The notes under the pieces were generated by a model, which was not told where the DNA came from, searched no databases, and was given only the letters and a program-made list of their open reading frames with translations. Below, in pieces: positions 49,001 through 58,300 of a stretch of DNA of 64,000 nt. How positions within the stretch are numbered: the first letter of the stretch is position 1; every line of letters begins with the position of its first letter. The position numbers and the translations under genes are program-made. The stretch is from Macrostomum hystrix (lineage: Eukaryota > Platyhelminthes > Macrostomidae): positions 15,546,501 to 15,610,500 of the forward strand of contig CATNEN010000003.1 in assembly GCA_950097015.1 (NCBI GenBank), in the 5' to 3' direction.

Positions 49001-50357
49001 CACTTGACTCCATCGACTGCATCGAGTCGAGCAGTTCGCAGAGCAGGCTGTCCAGACTCCCAGGCAGGCAGGTGGGCTCCATCAGCCTCATCCAGTGCAG
49101 CGCCTGCACAACCGAATTGACGCAGTCGACTCCGTCATGAGCTCTGTCTCCCACGTCCTGCTTGAGAGCGCAGAAGCGCCTGTCGTGCCAGAACGGTGAC
49201 AGGTGGTGGGCGCACACGTAGAGCTTGACTCGAGCTCGGGAGCAGGCCATGAGAGCGTTTGCGTGCTGTGCCCAGCTCATGGCCAAGTCCAGCCCAGCTG
49301 TGGCCTCTTCGTAGCCTCCGTAGCGGCTCTCGCAGTCGCAATTGGCGCCTTCTGCGAAGCGCTTTTCGAAGTATTCGAAATTCTCTGTAAATCCCAGCTG
49401 ATTGGGATACTGGGAGAAATTGCCGTGCAAGTAAATCACTACCGGATATTCACAGCCGACGGCATCGCTGACAGGAACAACCCTCAGAGCCCGTGATTCA
49501 ACAACCTGGCCTTTTGAAAACTTCTGAAATAAAATTTGAGGAATTTCAGCAACTTTCATCTCCTCTGAATTCGGGGTCTTCTCAGCTAGCTGCTGAGCAT
49601 TTTCGCTTTTGGACTTTAGTTTAATTTGTTCGGCCTTTGTTCGCGCCCGGGCTCTGAAGCGTGCACTGTGACGCTGCTTTTTTCCACCTGACAGCGTATT
49701 TTGTTGTTGTTGTTTAGTTTGATTATTCATCTCCTCTGAATTCGGGGTCTTCTCATCTAGCTGCTGAGCAATTTTTTTGTCTTTCTCTACTTGAAACCCG
49801 TCTTTTTGAACTTCAATTCTCATGTCCTCAAACTTCAAACAGATCGGTTCTTTTAGTACTTTTAAGCGTGAGTACACCGAGTTGCTTGTAATCAGCACAA
49901 CATCATCCAAACTCAAGTATCTGAGAATTGATCTGCTCAGATAGTGATTCAATTGGAGCAAGAGGTCAGTGATGTTGTGAAACTTGATTTGCTGAACTTG
50001 ATAGCCGGGATACTGATGAGCCACTTGCACTTTTAGCGTGCTGGGAGCTTGAATTCCCTGTTGCCAATAGTCGGCGATGTTTTGGGTGTTCCGTGCGATG
50101 TGAAGTAGCCGAACTTTTTTGAACACTGCATTTTCTGTTCCACTTTGCTGGTCTGTCTGGTGCTTTGTGAGCCGCCGTTTAATGTCGGACAGATCAGGGC
50201 TGACATCCTCTATGGGAGCATTGCGGTCCTTTAAAATGAGTTCGTCACCTTCCCATGGATACTGAATGCCATGGGGTCTGTGCTGAGCAGTCAGCCAAGT
50301 GAATGATCGCTTTTGGCTCTGAACAGCACAAACTGAAGCAGCGCTTCCCTGATGCAC
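43062..50357 (-). CDS. Helicase C-terminal part plus tandem USP-like deubiquitinase modules (2431-residue frame)
   Basis: Minus-strand open frame of 2431 codons without introns, apparently continuing the 50291-52519 frame. Residues 1 to about 390 look like the second half of an SF1-type helicase: [10 protein letters not shown], then [17 protein letters not shown] (motif VI-like, Arg included). USP-like modules follow. Near 410 is [15 protein letters not shown]; degenerate His/Trp halves lie near 540-640 and 880-1000; [16 protein letters not shown] is near 1600; a module at about 1666-1880 has no Cys; a module at about 1930-2130 reads [15 protein letters not shown] (Gly where Cys is expected) with QQCDCIEFL and SGHCVTYF; the last, about 2215-2431, has [12 protein letters not shown] (Cys about 2227), [12 protein letters not shown] and GHYVAYVKF (His about 2394) with WHCIDDQ. 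The last alone looks catalytically complete. NQ-rich (about 704-835) and QPAQQGD-type (about 1020-1440) low-complexity linkers separate modules. The first ATG is not a reliable start. Confidence 0.72.
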   Translation of the reverse strand: MHQGSAASVCAVQSQKRSFTWLTAQHRPHGIQYPWEGDELILKDRNAPIEDVSPDLSDIKRRLTKHQTDQQSGTENAVFKKVRLLHIARNTQNIADYWQQGIQAPSTLKVQVAHQYPGYQVQQIKFHNITDLLLQLNHYLSRSILRYLSLDDVVLITSNSVYSRLKVLKEPICLKFEDMRIEVQKDGFQVEKDKKIAQQLDEKTPNSEEMNNQTKQQQQNTLSGGKKQRHSARFRARARTKAEQIKLKSKSENAQQLAEKTPNSEEMKVAEIPQILFQKFSKGQVVESRALRVVPVSDAVGCEYPVVIYLHGNFSQYPNQLGFTENFEYFEKRFAEGANCDCESRYGGYEEATAGLDLAMSWAQHANALMACSRARVKLYVCAHHLSPFWHDRRFCALKQDVGDRAHDGVDCVNSVVQALHWMRLMEPTCLPGSLDSLLCELLDSMQSMESSGGDQKMLQRLVTALVQHVQSKSRQFALAVERGGQNRLLQQLLDSQPPSSVAAQASSLETFESSARPANLDGQIFTVNLRPVRTEELQELQKLCLGPSCQNARKVDVGSAGAVSVVHFVRTPSQVASRTLTELCKDEQLGEPLMAVTSRTESRKELIDVILKVEDQWQRLFYNESKKFVIEGTNHFQTSVELVIFAKLEEPEPHRAESSDTTGEQTTQCHAENFQQQLLELLKGNKVQFTNRLKTLLALLKSILNQNQNQNQNQNQNQNQNQHQKKHQKKHKNKHKHKHKHQNQNQNQNQNQNQNQNQSQNQNQNQHQNQNQNQNQNQHQNQNQNQNQHQNQNQNQNQNQHQNQNQNQNQNQNQNQHQNQNQNQNQNQNQNQHQKFLEVVALLQNRMESGVTQFSYSSCCCCERNCEVERTQQQGHEQQVLTVPIRPVRTVLSELKSSVHSVTAHGSGPSGVSVLYFNRKCSAQPENQSSVSLCSDPQLGEPVLTLGHCSNSSTYEVHARLNGSWFRIKPVKEPDPFEQVFTAAADSKLLIDLVVFQKAQKHETGQSSSLIQDLKNLQNNQQQQQQPAQEGDHQQQEPAQQGDRQQQPAQQGDRQQQPAQQGDHQQQPAQQGDHQQQPAQQGDHQQQPAQQGDSQKPAEQGVLQQQEPAQQGDHQQQPAQQGDNQQQPAQQGDHQQQPAQQGDHQQQPAQQGDHQQQPAQQGDHQQQPAQQGDSQKPAEQGVLQQQEPAQQGDHQQQPAQQGDHQQQQPAQQGDHQQQQPAQQGDHQQQPAQQGDRQQQPAEQGDSQKPAQQGDLQQQQPAEQGDHQQQQPAQQGDSQKPAQQGDLQQQQPAQQGDHQQQQPAQQVDHQQQKPAQQVDHQQQQPAQQGDSQKPAQQGDHQQQQPAQQGGSQKPAQQGDQQQQPAQQGDYQQQQPAQKGDHQQQQPAQQGDSQKSAEQGDSQKPAQQGDRQQQPAQQGDHQQQQPAQQGDSQKPAQKGQQQQTEIDPMKKLLDSLMKILKDATEPCERGSQLLHDNDLIGMRRFLYFILEKSIQPAVTTFHDKCLEHHIQYNNCKCMPFLELKGNDDVDTKCKVKQHTDKSTGCIIDAPESCNKKREFSILYRDEAKIRKGNPKNAEYKNTHFGSPEIVVSHKGQSSTDGQYATFVRHSGIWYRILYGEVKQEDPYTNAEGFDIVIEVFKHSSTEATKETIDQLAKRLTPLAEYPECSDYVHAIVQMLYWMRVKSDSFLAQSEVSKKLLKLLDAMDESKTKLESTLEVQQVLRSRQDQGQIPLDTELTAVECALYLISQMPSELAQRFLIIECDLRELLESRKKPRRSDYNLASLQVDSRQLRGPVSIVCLNRQSLGEECLAPVSLGSHPVMGNAFIAVSRSRVSGRHVTSVLLEDGLWHRIDGARMIVDKDPARSSEFDILLVAYRRPWTTADCLRTTADSVRTTADSVKKSSVETLRIIPGSLIHYCILRNNDDRAYRSAKDHKNVGYANCIAQMLYWMREKAAEPNDFLKDDQLGSEVLPLLNRMKQSGQESVSSLLSAVRQKQPSLFPVGQQCDCIEFLEKLLSYLSFCPGVLNQFGRCTAFQKQNRARAGEFTIVCSKSANAFSTTSNRSEEDNQQLVVHNEFGQPVIAVSLSSSGHCVTYFWQTGGWWCIDDDRFYAQNPTDHKGFRIVAAVWQIQTEDWITPLLYADELFRRPNAAATPEKVAKVAQNQSRPAAENKKKSKQNNKQNGKMTQSNGSPPEDSTSPHALTKTPAEEPKLAYCRLSNPPGANLCYANSILQMLFWIRHPADEIGAKIKQFLKTMHENLNKELSAEDLVNDISREAESARQFEKGKQCDCIEFLQELLKLVKFNEGVLTSFGEGQWFERRTNENESGDWSTKVDKQQRTIKNGEFTIIAFERGAETGKLFNKVNLEEDQTYGQPVIIVSHRGESIKEGHYVAYVKFNQEWHCIDDQESGAQRKNPGQDDIVLVVLQKK
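46035..47295 (-). repeat. Coding minisatellite (27/30 bp) encoding a Gln/Pro/Asp-rich linker
   Basis: Tandem units encoding [10 protein letters not shown] and QKPAQQGDS variants inside the USP protein. Both unit sizes are multiples of three, so the frame survives length change. The plus-strand shadow ORFs over this stretch are not genes. Confidence 0.9.
47850..48245 (-). repeat. Coding hexanucleotide repeat encoding (Asn-Gln)n
   Basis: Plus-strand ctgatt / ctgatg repeats encode NQ and HQ on the minus strand, with a short HKHKHK-type subarray at about 48133-48175 (gcttat units). About 130 residues of low-complexity linker. Confidence 0.92.
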
Positions 50358-52519
50358 CTATGTTCCCTGCTGCAGAAAACTGGAAAGTCGTCAAGGAGTA
50401 AACCTGGTACTTCCTTGTACTTTTGTTTTAGGAAGTCAAGAAATAGCGGCACTAACTTTTCTGCGAGCTGATCTACCACATTGTATGCGAAGTCACCAGA
50501 GTTAGTGCTTCTCAATTTATTGTTATTTATAATTTCTGAAATACTATGGTGAAGTTTCTCAGTCGCTTCCTTCATTGAGGGACTGGGATTTATAATTTTA
50601 AGCGACATACGTACTGTTTCCGGATTTGCTCTCCCCAGAGTGCGCTTATAATTTGCATCGTTAGTTTTCTGCATTTGGCTGTTTTTATCAGACATAAATG
50701 CCTCACTTTGAAGCTTTGAGCAGAGCTTCAATTCTATTAGAAACGTGCTCCAATTCATGCAAGTAATCCTTGCTCTCGCAGTCTCCATGAATTCTTTGTA
50801 ATTTTTGTCATTGTTCTTTGAAAGCAAGAGGTAGCACGACCGAGTATGGTCGTCTGTAATTGTCTTCCTCAGCTCATCGAAATCATTAATTTCTTCACTT
50901 TCAATTTTCTCATTTTTTCGTATCTCATCTAGCCGATGGAATTCTCCAAACAGTAGCACTGGGCGAGTTGAGTTTTCCAACAGTTCAACAAGGCCATTGA
51001 ATTTATCAGTTTCTAATTCATCGACGACTATAGGGATCAGCAAATTGTTCCAGAATGCGTTCAAGTCCAAGTCGTTGAGAACATCCTCAGATGCCACCAG
51101 CAGGCATTCTTTGCCGTCCAGAGCTCTCTTAATGGCAGTCTGGAACAGCACTGTGGTCTTTCCTGTGCCTGGATATCCGCTGATCAGCAGGCACTGCTCA
51201 GAACGTCTCAGGACTTCCTTCTGTTCCTGCGAGAAGAACACGTGGCCCTTGAAGTCTTTCGGGCTTTCCTTATCTCTGAGTCCCAAAATCTTCTTTGTCC
51301 ACAGCTCCTGCCTCCAGAGCAGGTCGTTGAGGAACTCGATGTGCTTGGCGTTTGAGTAGTGGTGCTCAGGACGGGAAATCACCAGCAGCTCGACCAGATC
51401 GCTAAATTTTTGCCCAGAAAGACTCAAAAAGCCAGGTTTAGCATCGTTGGAGAGCTGAAAGAAGTCATTCAAGTGGCTGGTTCCTTCTTCTGAACCTTTA
51501 AACTGTCCGTCTTCTGGTATTGGGACAAACCTAAGCTGAAACTCATCTTCATTGTTTGACTTATTGTATTTAGCCATGATTTTGTGAAACTTCAACTTTT
51601 CTCGTTCGGCTTCTGTGATATTCAAGTGATTGAATATTTTTTTATCTATCCAATCAAAAGTTGCCTTGCATTGTTGGGTCGCTCGCTTTATATCGCTATT
51701 GGTCTTGCACTCAATCAGCAGAATTCCTTCGCTGTACAGGCACACAAAGTCGCAGTTTTTCCCTTCTGGTCTCAATGTTTCATCCATTTGGGATGTTGTT
51801 GTTGTCTTTGTTGTTTTATCCCTATGGGAATAAACCTGGGCATCAACTTTGTGCAATGCGACTCCAAACGATTCGATTGACTGCAGGTGCTTAAACACCT
51901 CCAGCTCCAAACGGTCCCCGAGCCGTTGATCATTTTCATCCTTACTAGCAGAGTCTTCTCCGTAAGCTTTGTACTCAGGAATGAATGTGGGTGGCACCAT
52001 CAGCATGCAAGGCTTCGGCTCCTGACTGTCCGCTTGCTGCCGCTGCGAAGCCATTTGACTCCACCGCTTCCACTGCTTAATGTGTTCTCGGACCTCCTCC
52101 TTGCCGGCATCGCTGCCTCCGCTGTTCTCGGCCATCTGGCAGCTGCTGTTCTCGGCCATCTGGGAGCCACCGCTGTTCTCGGCCATCTGGGAGACTCCGC
52201 TGTTCTCGGCCATCTGGGAGCCTCCGCTGTTCTCGGCCATCTGGGAGCTGCTGTTCTTGGCCATCTGGGAGCTGCTTTTCTCGGCCATCTGGGAGCTGCT
52301 GTTCTCGGCCATCTGGGAGCCTCCGCTGTTCTCGGCCATCTGGGAGCTGCTGTTCTTGGCCATCTGGGAGCTGCTTTTCTCGGCCATCTGGGAGCTGCTG
52401 TTCTTGGCCATCTGGGAGCCTCCGCTGTTCTCGGCCATCTGGGAGCCTCCGCTGTTCTCGGCCATCTGGGAGACTCCGCTGTTCTCGGCCATCTGGGAGC
52501 CTCTGCTGTTCTCGGCCAT
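50291..52519 (-). CDS. NERD/PD-(D/E)XK-like nuclease plus P-loop helicase (742-residue frame)
   Basis: Minus-strand frame from ATG 52519 to TGA 50291. The frame is open for about 20 codons upstream, so the true start could be earlier or spliced. Residues 1-150 are tandem MAENSGGSQ-like nonapeptides. Residues about 195-310 resemble a NERD-type PD-(D/E)XK nuclease: CDFVCLYSEGILLIECKTN gives Asp257, Glu270 and Lys272 in the expected spacing. Residues about 447-456 are a Walker A motif (SGYPGTGKTT) and about 517-530 a Walker B-like RPVLLFGEFHRLDE. The sequence then passes, through a 67-bp overlap, into the 43062-50357 frame, which supplies the rest of the helicase. NERD-helicase fusions are known mainly from bacteria, some in phage defence; any such role here is inference. 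Neighbouring genes all have introns; this block has none visible. Confidence 0.7.
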   Translation of the reverse strand: MAENSRGSQMAENSGVSQMAENSGGSQMAENSGGSQMAKNSSSQMAEKSSSQMAKNSSSQMAENSGGSQMAENSSSQMAEKSSSQMAKNSSSQMAENSGGSQMAENSGVSQMAENSGGSQMAENSSCQMAENSGGSDAGKEEVREHIKQWKRWSQMASQRQQADSQEPKPCMLMVPPTFIPEYKAYGEDSASKDENDQRLGDRLELEVFKHLQSIESFGVALHKVDAQVYSHRDKTTKTTTTSQMDETLRPEGKNCDFVCLYSEGILLIECKTNSDIKRATQQCKATFDWIDKKIFNHLNITEAEREKLKFHKIMAKYNKSNNEDEFQLRFVPIPEDGQFKGSEEGTSHLNDFFQLSNDAKPGFLSLSGQKFSDLVELLVISRPEHHYSNAKHIEFLNDLLWRQELWTKKILGLRDKESPKDFKGHVFFSQEQKEVLRRSEQCLLISGYPGTGKTTVLFQTAIKRALDGKECLLVASEDVLNDLDLNAFWNNLLIPIVVDELETDKFNGLVELLENSTRPVLLFGEFHRLDEIRKNEKIESEEINDFDELRKTITDDHTRSCYLLLSKNNDKNYKEFMETARARITCMNWSTFLIELKLCSKLQSEAFMSDKNSQMQKTNDANYKRTLGRANPETVRMSLKIINPSPSMKEATEKLHHSISEIINNNKLRSTNSGDFAYNVVDQLAEKLVPLFLDFLKQKYKEVPGLLLDDFPVFCSREHRCIREALLQFVLFRAKSDHSLG

Positions 52520-52545
52520 CTGGGAGCTGCTGCTCTCGGCCGTCT
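52095..52545 (-). repeat. Coding minisatellite (21/27 bp) encoding MAENSGGSQ-like repeats
   Basis: About 17 copies read MAENSGGSQ, MAENSGVSQ or shorter MAKNSSSQ / MAEKSSSQ on the minus strand. Each unit contains an ATG in frame, so initiation could occur at many points. Plus-strand ORFs here are shadows. Confidence 0.9.
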
Positions 52546-52619
52546 GGGAGCCGCTGGGAGCGTCGCTAGCAACGGCTGGTCGGGATCAAGCGCTGCAACC
52601 GGGATTCGGGTTGATATTT

Positions 52620-53759
52620 AGCGTCAGCACATGTGACATGAAAAATGTGGCTTTCTGCAAACAACGGACTTCCAAGAATGACACCAGTCACTTTGGTTAT
52701 CCGAACCTTTGGTTTTATAAATTGCCTAGAGTAGAAAAATACCTGCTAAGTTCTGTAAAAAAAATAACAAGGCCACACACTTTCTTCTGGGTTTTAAACT
52801 CAATGAGCGTTTAAACTCAACTCAATGTCCCCATTGAAGTCCTCGTGCTTTATAACGCCTTAACGGATTTCAGCTTCAATATTTCAATAATTTCAATACT
52901 TCAATCAAGGGATTTTACTCAAACACTAATTAAACTTCGCACTAAGTTCATTAAGCACACTTAGTACTTCATATTTTATCCTCCACTAAAGAAATGCTCC
53001 CTGGGAAATGTGTTTCCACAACATTTTACTCTCTCTCTCTCCTTCCAAAGTAAAAATGCAGAAAACTTTTTTCTTTTCGCTATTTCGAAAAGCTTTTTTG
53101 TTTACTCGATGGGCGTTGATGCAAATATGCAAAATGTCGCTAAAATTGGGCTTTTAATAAAATTTTTCCTCATCTCAACTTTCTAAGGTCGTGCACTGCT
53201 GAGTGACATTTTGCCCTAAGCTTTATTTAAGCACAGCTCAGTAGCTAAAACAGGTAGACGCACGAGCTTCAGCTGAAGTGTACAGAATTCAATCAGCTTT
53301 AAAATGAAACAGACACTTTCAGAGTCTGTTGCCCAGTGCTTTTCTCTAAGTGATGCATCAGAAATTCCTAGCTGCCCATGTGAATTTCGGACAGCCAGTC
53401 AGCCCATGGGGATCCGGAAAATGGGGGTTAGAATCTCTCCAGTTTCTAGATGCAGAGCTCCCTGTCCTAACCAGCGGTCGTTTGTTCAGGCCAGGCCTGA
53501 GCCTCAACTGGGCTGCAAGCAAGAACGCAGCCCAAAACAAAAATGCTGTGTGACTCCAAGGTCTTCCATGCTGACGGGCGGAAGGTAACAACAAAGCATG
53601 ATTGTCACCAGTTTGGGCTTACTGGGGAGCGCGAGAGTTTCCCGCTGGAATTTTTTCCGCCGAGCTTTCCCCGCAGTTTTTCCCGCACAAAATTTTCCCG
53701 CAGCGAGTTTTTACGGCAGCGAGATATTCCTGCCGTTTCCCCGCACAATATTTTCCCCT
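52620..53759. other. Upstream flank of the nuclease-helicase block, no gene identified
   Basis: Should contain the promoter of the minus-strand block. A stretch at about 53390-53480 has a weak tRNA-like look on the minus strand (gagattctaaccccc as B box), possibly a diverged SINE head. Short ORFs are not convincing. Confidence 0.4.
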
Positions 53760-54112
53760 ACCTGTCTGCCTGTCTGTCTGCCTGTCTGTCTGTCTATCTT
53801 TCCTTCTGTCTGTCCGTCTGTCTGTCTGTCCGTCTGTCTGTCTGCCTTTCCTTCTGTCTGTCCGTCTGTCTGTCCGTCTGTCTGTCTGTCTGTCTGTCTG
53901 TCTGCCTGTCTGTCTGCCTTTCCTTCTGTCTGTCCGTCTGTCTGTCTGTCTGTCTGCCTGTCTGTCTGCCTGTCTGTCTGCCTGTCTTTCCTTCTGTCTG
54001 TCCGTCTGTCTGTCTGTCTGTCTGTCCGTCTGTCTGTCTATCTGTCTGTCTGTCTGTCTGTCTTTCGACACAGGTAGCCCATCTGGCAGGCAGGCAGGCA
54101 GGCAGGCAGGCA
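53760..54112. repeat. Tetranucleotide (TCTG/CCTG)n array with short inverted CAGG tail
   Basis: About 300 bp of tctgtctgcctg-type repeats, with ttccttctgtctgtccg interruptions, is followed at 54087-54112 by aggcaggcaggcaggcagg, the reverse complement of the CCTG phase. The whole can fold back. ORFs are artefacts. Confidence 0.92.
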
Positions 54113-54134
54113 GACTTTTTGCTTCTTTTACTAA

Positions 54135-54415
54135 TTAATAATAATAATAATAATAATTGATTACACCTGCCCCAATTGGGTCAGATGTGCAGCCGACAGC
54201 ACAGCCGCAGCTAATGCGCGGCGCATCTGAAGGCTGCGTACAGCTGTTCAGTCCACGGACTGGGGGGACGCCACACCCACCTTCAATTATCCCAGCTGAT
54301 GCTGGCACCCATTTAACAGCTGGGTGAACTGAAGCAATGCAGAGTTAAGTGTCTTGCTAAAGGACGCAAATTGTTCCAGTGGAGTCGGGAATCGAACCCC
54401 AGGCTACAACCTCCT
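54135..54415 (-). mobile_element. tRNA-derived SINE (minus orientation), copy 3
   Basis: An aataataataataata tail at about 54135-54157 leads into a body sharing gtgcagccgacagcacag and ctggggggacgccacac with copy 2. The head includes gggttcgattcccgactcc (B box, minus strand) and ends at gaggttgtagcc. It is the most complete body of the three. Confidence 0.78.
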
Positions 54416-54504
54416 TCAAATATAGATATTAAGGTATATAAATTGATGTTTCTCTTCGCCTTAGTACATTGTACATTGTACAAATATTTTCTACGATCAC
54501 AATC

Positions 54505-54720
54505 ACCATTGGGGAATCACCATTGGGGAATCACAATTGGGGAATCACAATTGGGGAATCACAATTGGAGAATCACAATTGGGGAATCACAATTGGGGAA
54601 TCACCATTGGGGAATCACAATTGGGGAATCACAATTGGGGAATCACCATTGGGGAATCACAATTGGGGAATCACAATTGGGGAATCACAATTGGGGAATC
54701 ACAATTGGGGAATCACAATA
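54505..54720. repeat. Minisatellite, 14-bp unit
   Basis: About 15 copies of aatcacaattgggg with a caccattgggg variant. ORFs across it are artefacts. Confidence 0.92.
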
Positions 54721-55321
54721 GCCCTAACTCCACTGCTGTTGGGTGTCAAATGCCACCTGCAAACGACTCACTCACTCATGCAATGAAACTTTCTGTTACT
54801 CGAACAATCAGCTATTTGCCAGCATATTTTGCCAAGGGTGCACAGGGGGCGAATATTTTATTTGCACTCGATAAACTTCACGCAAAGCCTAGTACTGCAT
54901 TCCTATTGCTCCCACTGATGCCACTTACCGTGCTGAGCAGTTGCAGAGTCCAAGCTCACGTCAAGCGCAGTGGGCGATTCGTGCGAACTGCAATTGCTGT
55001 GGCTGTTAATTATATGGCCTTGGCTTTGGCAACAGGCTAAACCTGCAGAGCCTTTCTATTGGACCCCGTATTGAATCCCCAGCTATGACTGGCTGGGCAA
55101 TTTCCTAGCTTCCTTCTGACCTGAGAGATCGGACAGAAGGGGCACTAACTCACTCACTGTCATTGAGCGGCTGGGGTGGGGCAACAAATAGAGCAGTATT
55201 GAAGACTGCATTTCATCGTCTTCCCTACCAGTCTGCCTTCTAGCTCCTAGGTGTTTTGTTGCTAAGTGACACTATTTTCAAAGTCATTTTAAAAAGTGAT
55301 CTCTGATCTCTCTATTTTTAG
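54721..55321. other. Intergenic, no feature seen
   Basis: Non-repetitive stretch between the 14-bp array and the large satellite. A short plus-strand frame to 55040 has no recognisable family. Confidence 0.45.
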
Positions 55322-58300
55322 ATGAGACAGGGGAGAGATGAGACAGGGGAGAGATTAGGCAGGGGAGAGATCAGACAGGGGAGATATAAGACAGGGGAGA
55401 GATGAGACAGAGGAGAGATGAGACAGGCCAGAGATGAGACAGGCGAGAGATGAGGCAGGGGAAAGATGAGAAAGGGGGAGAGATGAGACAGGGGAGAGAT
55501 GAGACAGAGGAGAGATGAGACAGGCGAGAGATGAGGCAGGGGAGAGATGAGACAGGGGAAAGATGAGACAGGGGGAGAGATGAGACAGGGGATAGATGAG
55601 ACAGGCGAGAGATGAGGCAGGGGAAAGATGAGACAGGGGGAGAGATGAGACAGGGGGAGAGATGAGACAGAGGAGAGATGAGACAGGGGAGAGATGAGAC
55701 AGAGGAGAGATGAGGTGGGAAGAGATGAGGCAGGGGTGAGATGAGACAGGGGAGAGATGAGACAGAGGAGAGATGAGACAGGCGAGAGATGAGGCAGGGG
55801 AGAGATGAGACAGGGGAAAGATGAGGCAGGGGAGAGATGAGACAGGGGAGAGATGAGACAGGGGAGAGATGAGACAGGAGAGATGAGACAGGGGAGAGAT
55901 GAGACAGGGGAGAGATAAGGCAGGGAAGAGATGAGGCAGGGGAGAGATGAGACAGAGGAGAGATGAGACAGGTGAGAGATGAGACAGGGGAGAGATGAGA
56001 CAAAGGAGAGATGAGACAGGCGAGAGATGAGACAGGGGAAAGATGAGACAGGGGAGAGATGAGACAGGGGGAGAGATGAGACAGGGGAGAGATGAGACAG
56101 GGGAGAGATGAGACAGGGGAGAGATGAGGCAGGGGAGAGATGAGACAGAGGAGAGATGAGACAGGGGAGAGATGAGACAGGGGAGAGATGAGACAGGGGA
56201 GAGATGAGGCAGGGGAGAGATGAGACAGGGGAGAGATGAGACAGGGGAGAGATGAGACAGGGGAGAGATGAGACAGGGGAGAGATGAGGCAGGGGAGAGA
56301 TGAGACAGGGGAGAGATGAGACAGGGGAGAGATGAGACAGGGGAGAGATGAGACAGGGGAGAGATGAGACAGGAGAGATGAGACAGGGGAGATGAGACAG
56401 GGGAGAGATGAGACAGAGGAGAGATGAGACAGGGGAGAGATGAGACAGAGGAGAGATGAGGCAGGGGAGAGATGAGACAGGGGAAAGATGAGACAGGGGA
56501 GAGATGAGGCAGGGGAGAGATGAGACAGAGGAGAGATGAGACAGGGGAGAGATGAGACAGGGGAGAGATGAGACAGAGGAGAGATGAGACAGGGGAGAGA
56601 TGAGACAGAGGAGAGATGAGGTGGGGAGAGATGAGGCAGGGGAGAGATGAGACAGGGGAGAGATGAGACAGGGGAGAGATGAGACAGAGGAGAGATGAGA
56701 CAGGGGAGAGATGAGACAGAGGAGAGATGAGGCAGGGGAGAGATGAGACAGGGGAAAGATGAGACAGGGGAGAGATGAGGTGGGAAGAGATGAGACAGGA
56801 GAGATGAGACAGGGGAGATGAGACAGGGGAGAGATGAGACAGAGGAGAGATGAGACAGGGGAGAGATGAGACAGAGGAGAGATGAGGCAGGGGAGAGATG
56901 AGACAGGGGAAAGATGAGACAGGGGAGAGATGAGACAGGGGAGATATGAGGCAGGGGAGAGATGAGACAGGAGAGAGATGAGACAGGAGACGTGAGGCAG
57001 GGGAGAGATGAGTCAGGGGAGAGATGAGGCAGGGGAGAGATGAGGCAGGGGAGAGATGAGGCAGGGGAGATATGAGGCAGGGGAGAGATGAGACAGGGGA
57101 AAGATGAGACAGAGGAGAGATGAGACAGGGGAGAGATGAGACAGGGGAGAGATGAGACAGGGGAGAGATGAGGCAGGGGAGAGATAAGACAGGGAAAAGA
57201 TGAGAGGAGGGATGAGACAGAGGAGAGATGAGACAGGGGAGAGATGAGACAGGGGAGAGATGAGGTAAGCGAGAGATGAGGCAGGGGAGAGATGAGACAG
57301 GGGAGAGATGAGACAGGAGAGATGAGACAGGGGAGAGATGAGACAGGGGAGAGATAAGGCAGGGGAGAGATGAGGCAGGGGAGATATGAGACAGGGGAGA
57401 GATGAGGCAGGGAGATATGAGGCAGGGGAGATATGAGGCAGGGGAGAGATGAGACAGGGGAGAGATGAGACAGGAGAGATGAGACAGGGGAGAGATGAGA
57501 CAGGGGAGAGATAAGGCAGGGGAGAGATGAGGCAGGGGAGATATGAGACAGGGGAGAGATGAGGCACGGGAGAGATGAGGCAGGGGAGAGATGAGACAGG
57601 CGAGAGATGAGGCAGGGGAGAGATGAGACAGGGGAAAGATGAGACAGAGGAGAGATGAGACAGGGGAGAGATGAGACAGGGGAGAGATGAGACAGGGGAG
57701 AGATGAGGCAGGGGAGAGATAAGACAGGGAAAAGATGAGAGGAGGGATGAGACAGAGGAGAGATGAGACAGGGGAGAGATGAGACAGGGGAGAGATGAGG
57801 TAAGCGAGAGATGAGGCAGGGGAGAGATGAGACAGGGGAGAGATGAGACAGGGGAAAGATGAGACAGGAGAGAGATGAGACAGGGGAGAGATGAGACAGA
57901 GGAGAGATGAGACTGAGGAGAGATGAGACAGGGGAGAGATGAGACAGGCGAGAGATGAGACAGGGGAGAGATGAGACAGGGGAGAGATAAGGCAGGGAAG
58001 AGATGAGGCAGGGGAGAGATGAGACAGAGGAGAGATGAGACAGGTGAGAGATGAGACAGGGGAGAGATGAGACAAAGGAGAGATGAGACAGGCGAGAGAT
58101 GAGACAGGGGAAAGATGAGACAGGGGAGAGATGAGACAGGGGGAGAGATGAGACAGGGGAGAGATGAGACAGGGGAGAGATGAGACAGGGGAGAGATGAG
58201 GCAGGGGAGAGATGAGACAGAGGAGAGATGAGACAGGGGAGAGATGAGACAGGGGAGAGATGAGACAGGGGAGAGATGAGGCAGGGGAGAGATGAGACAG

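Noticed and set aside
53358-53594. tRNA gene or SINE head on the minus strand near 53390-53480
   Set aside because: Only weak A/B-box resemblance; no cloverleaf could be drawn and no tail is evident.
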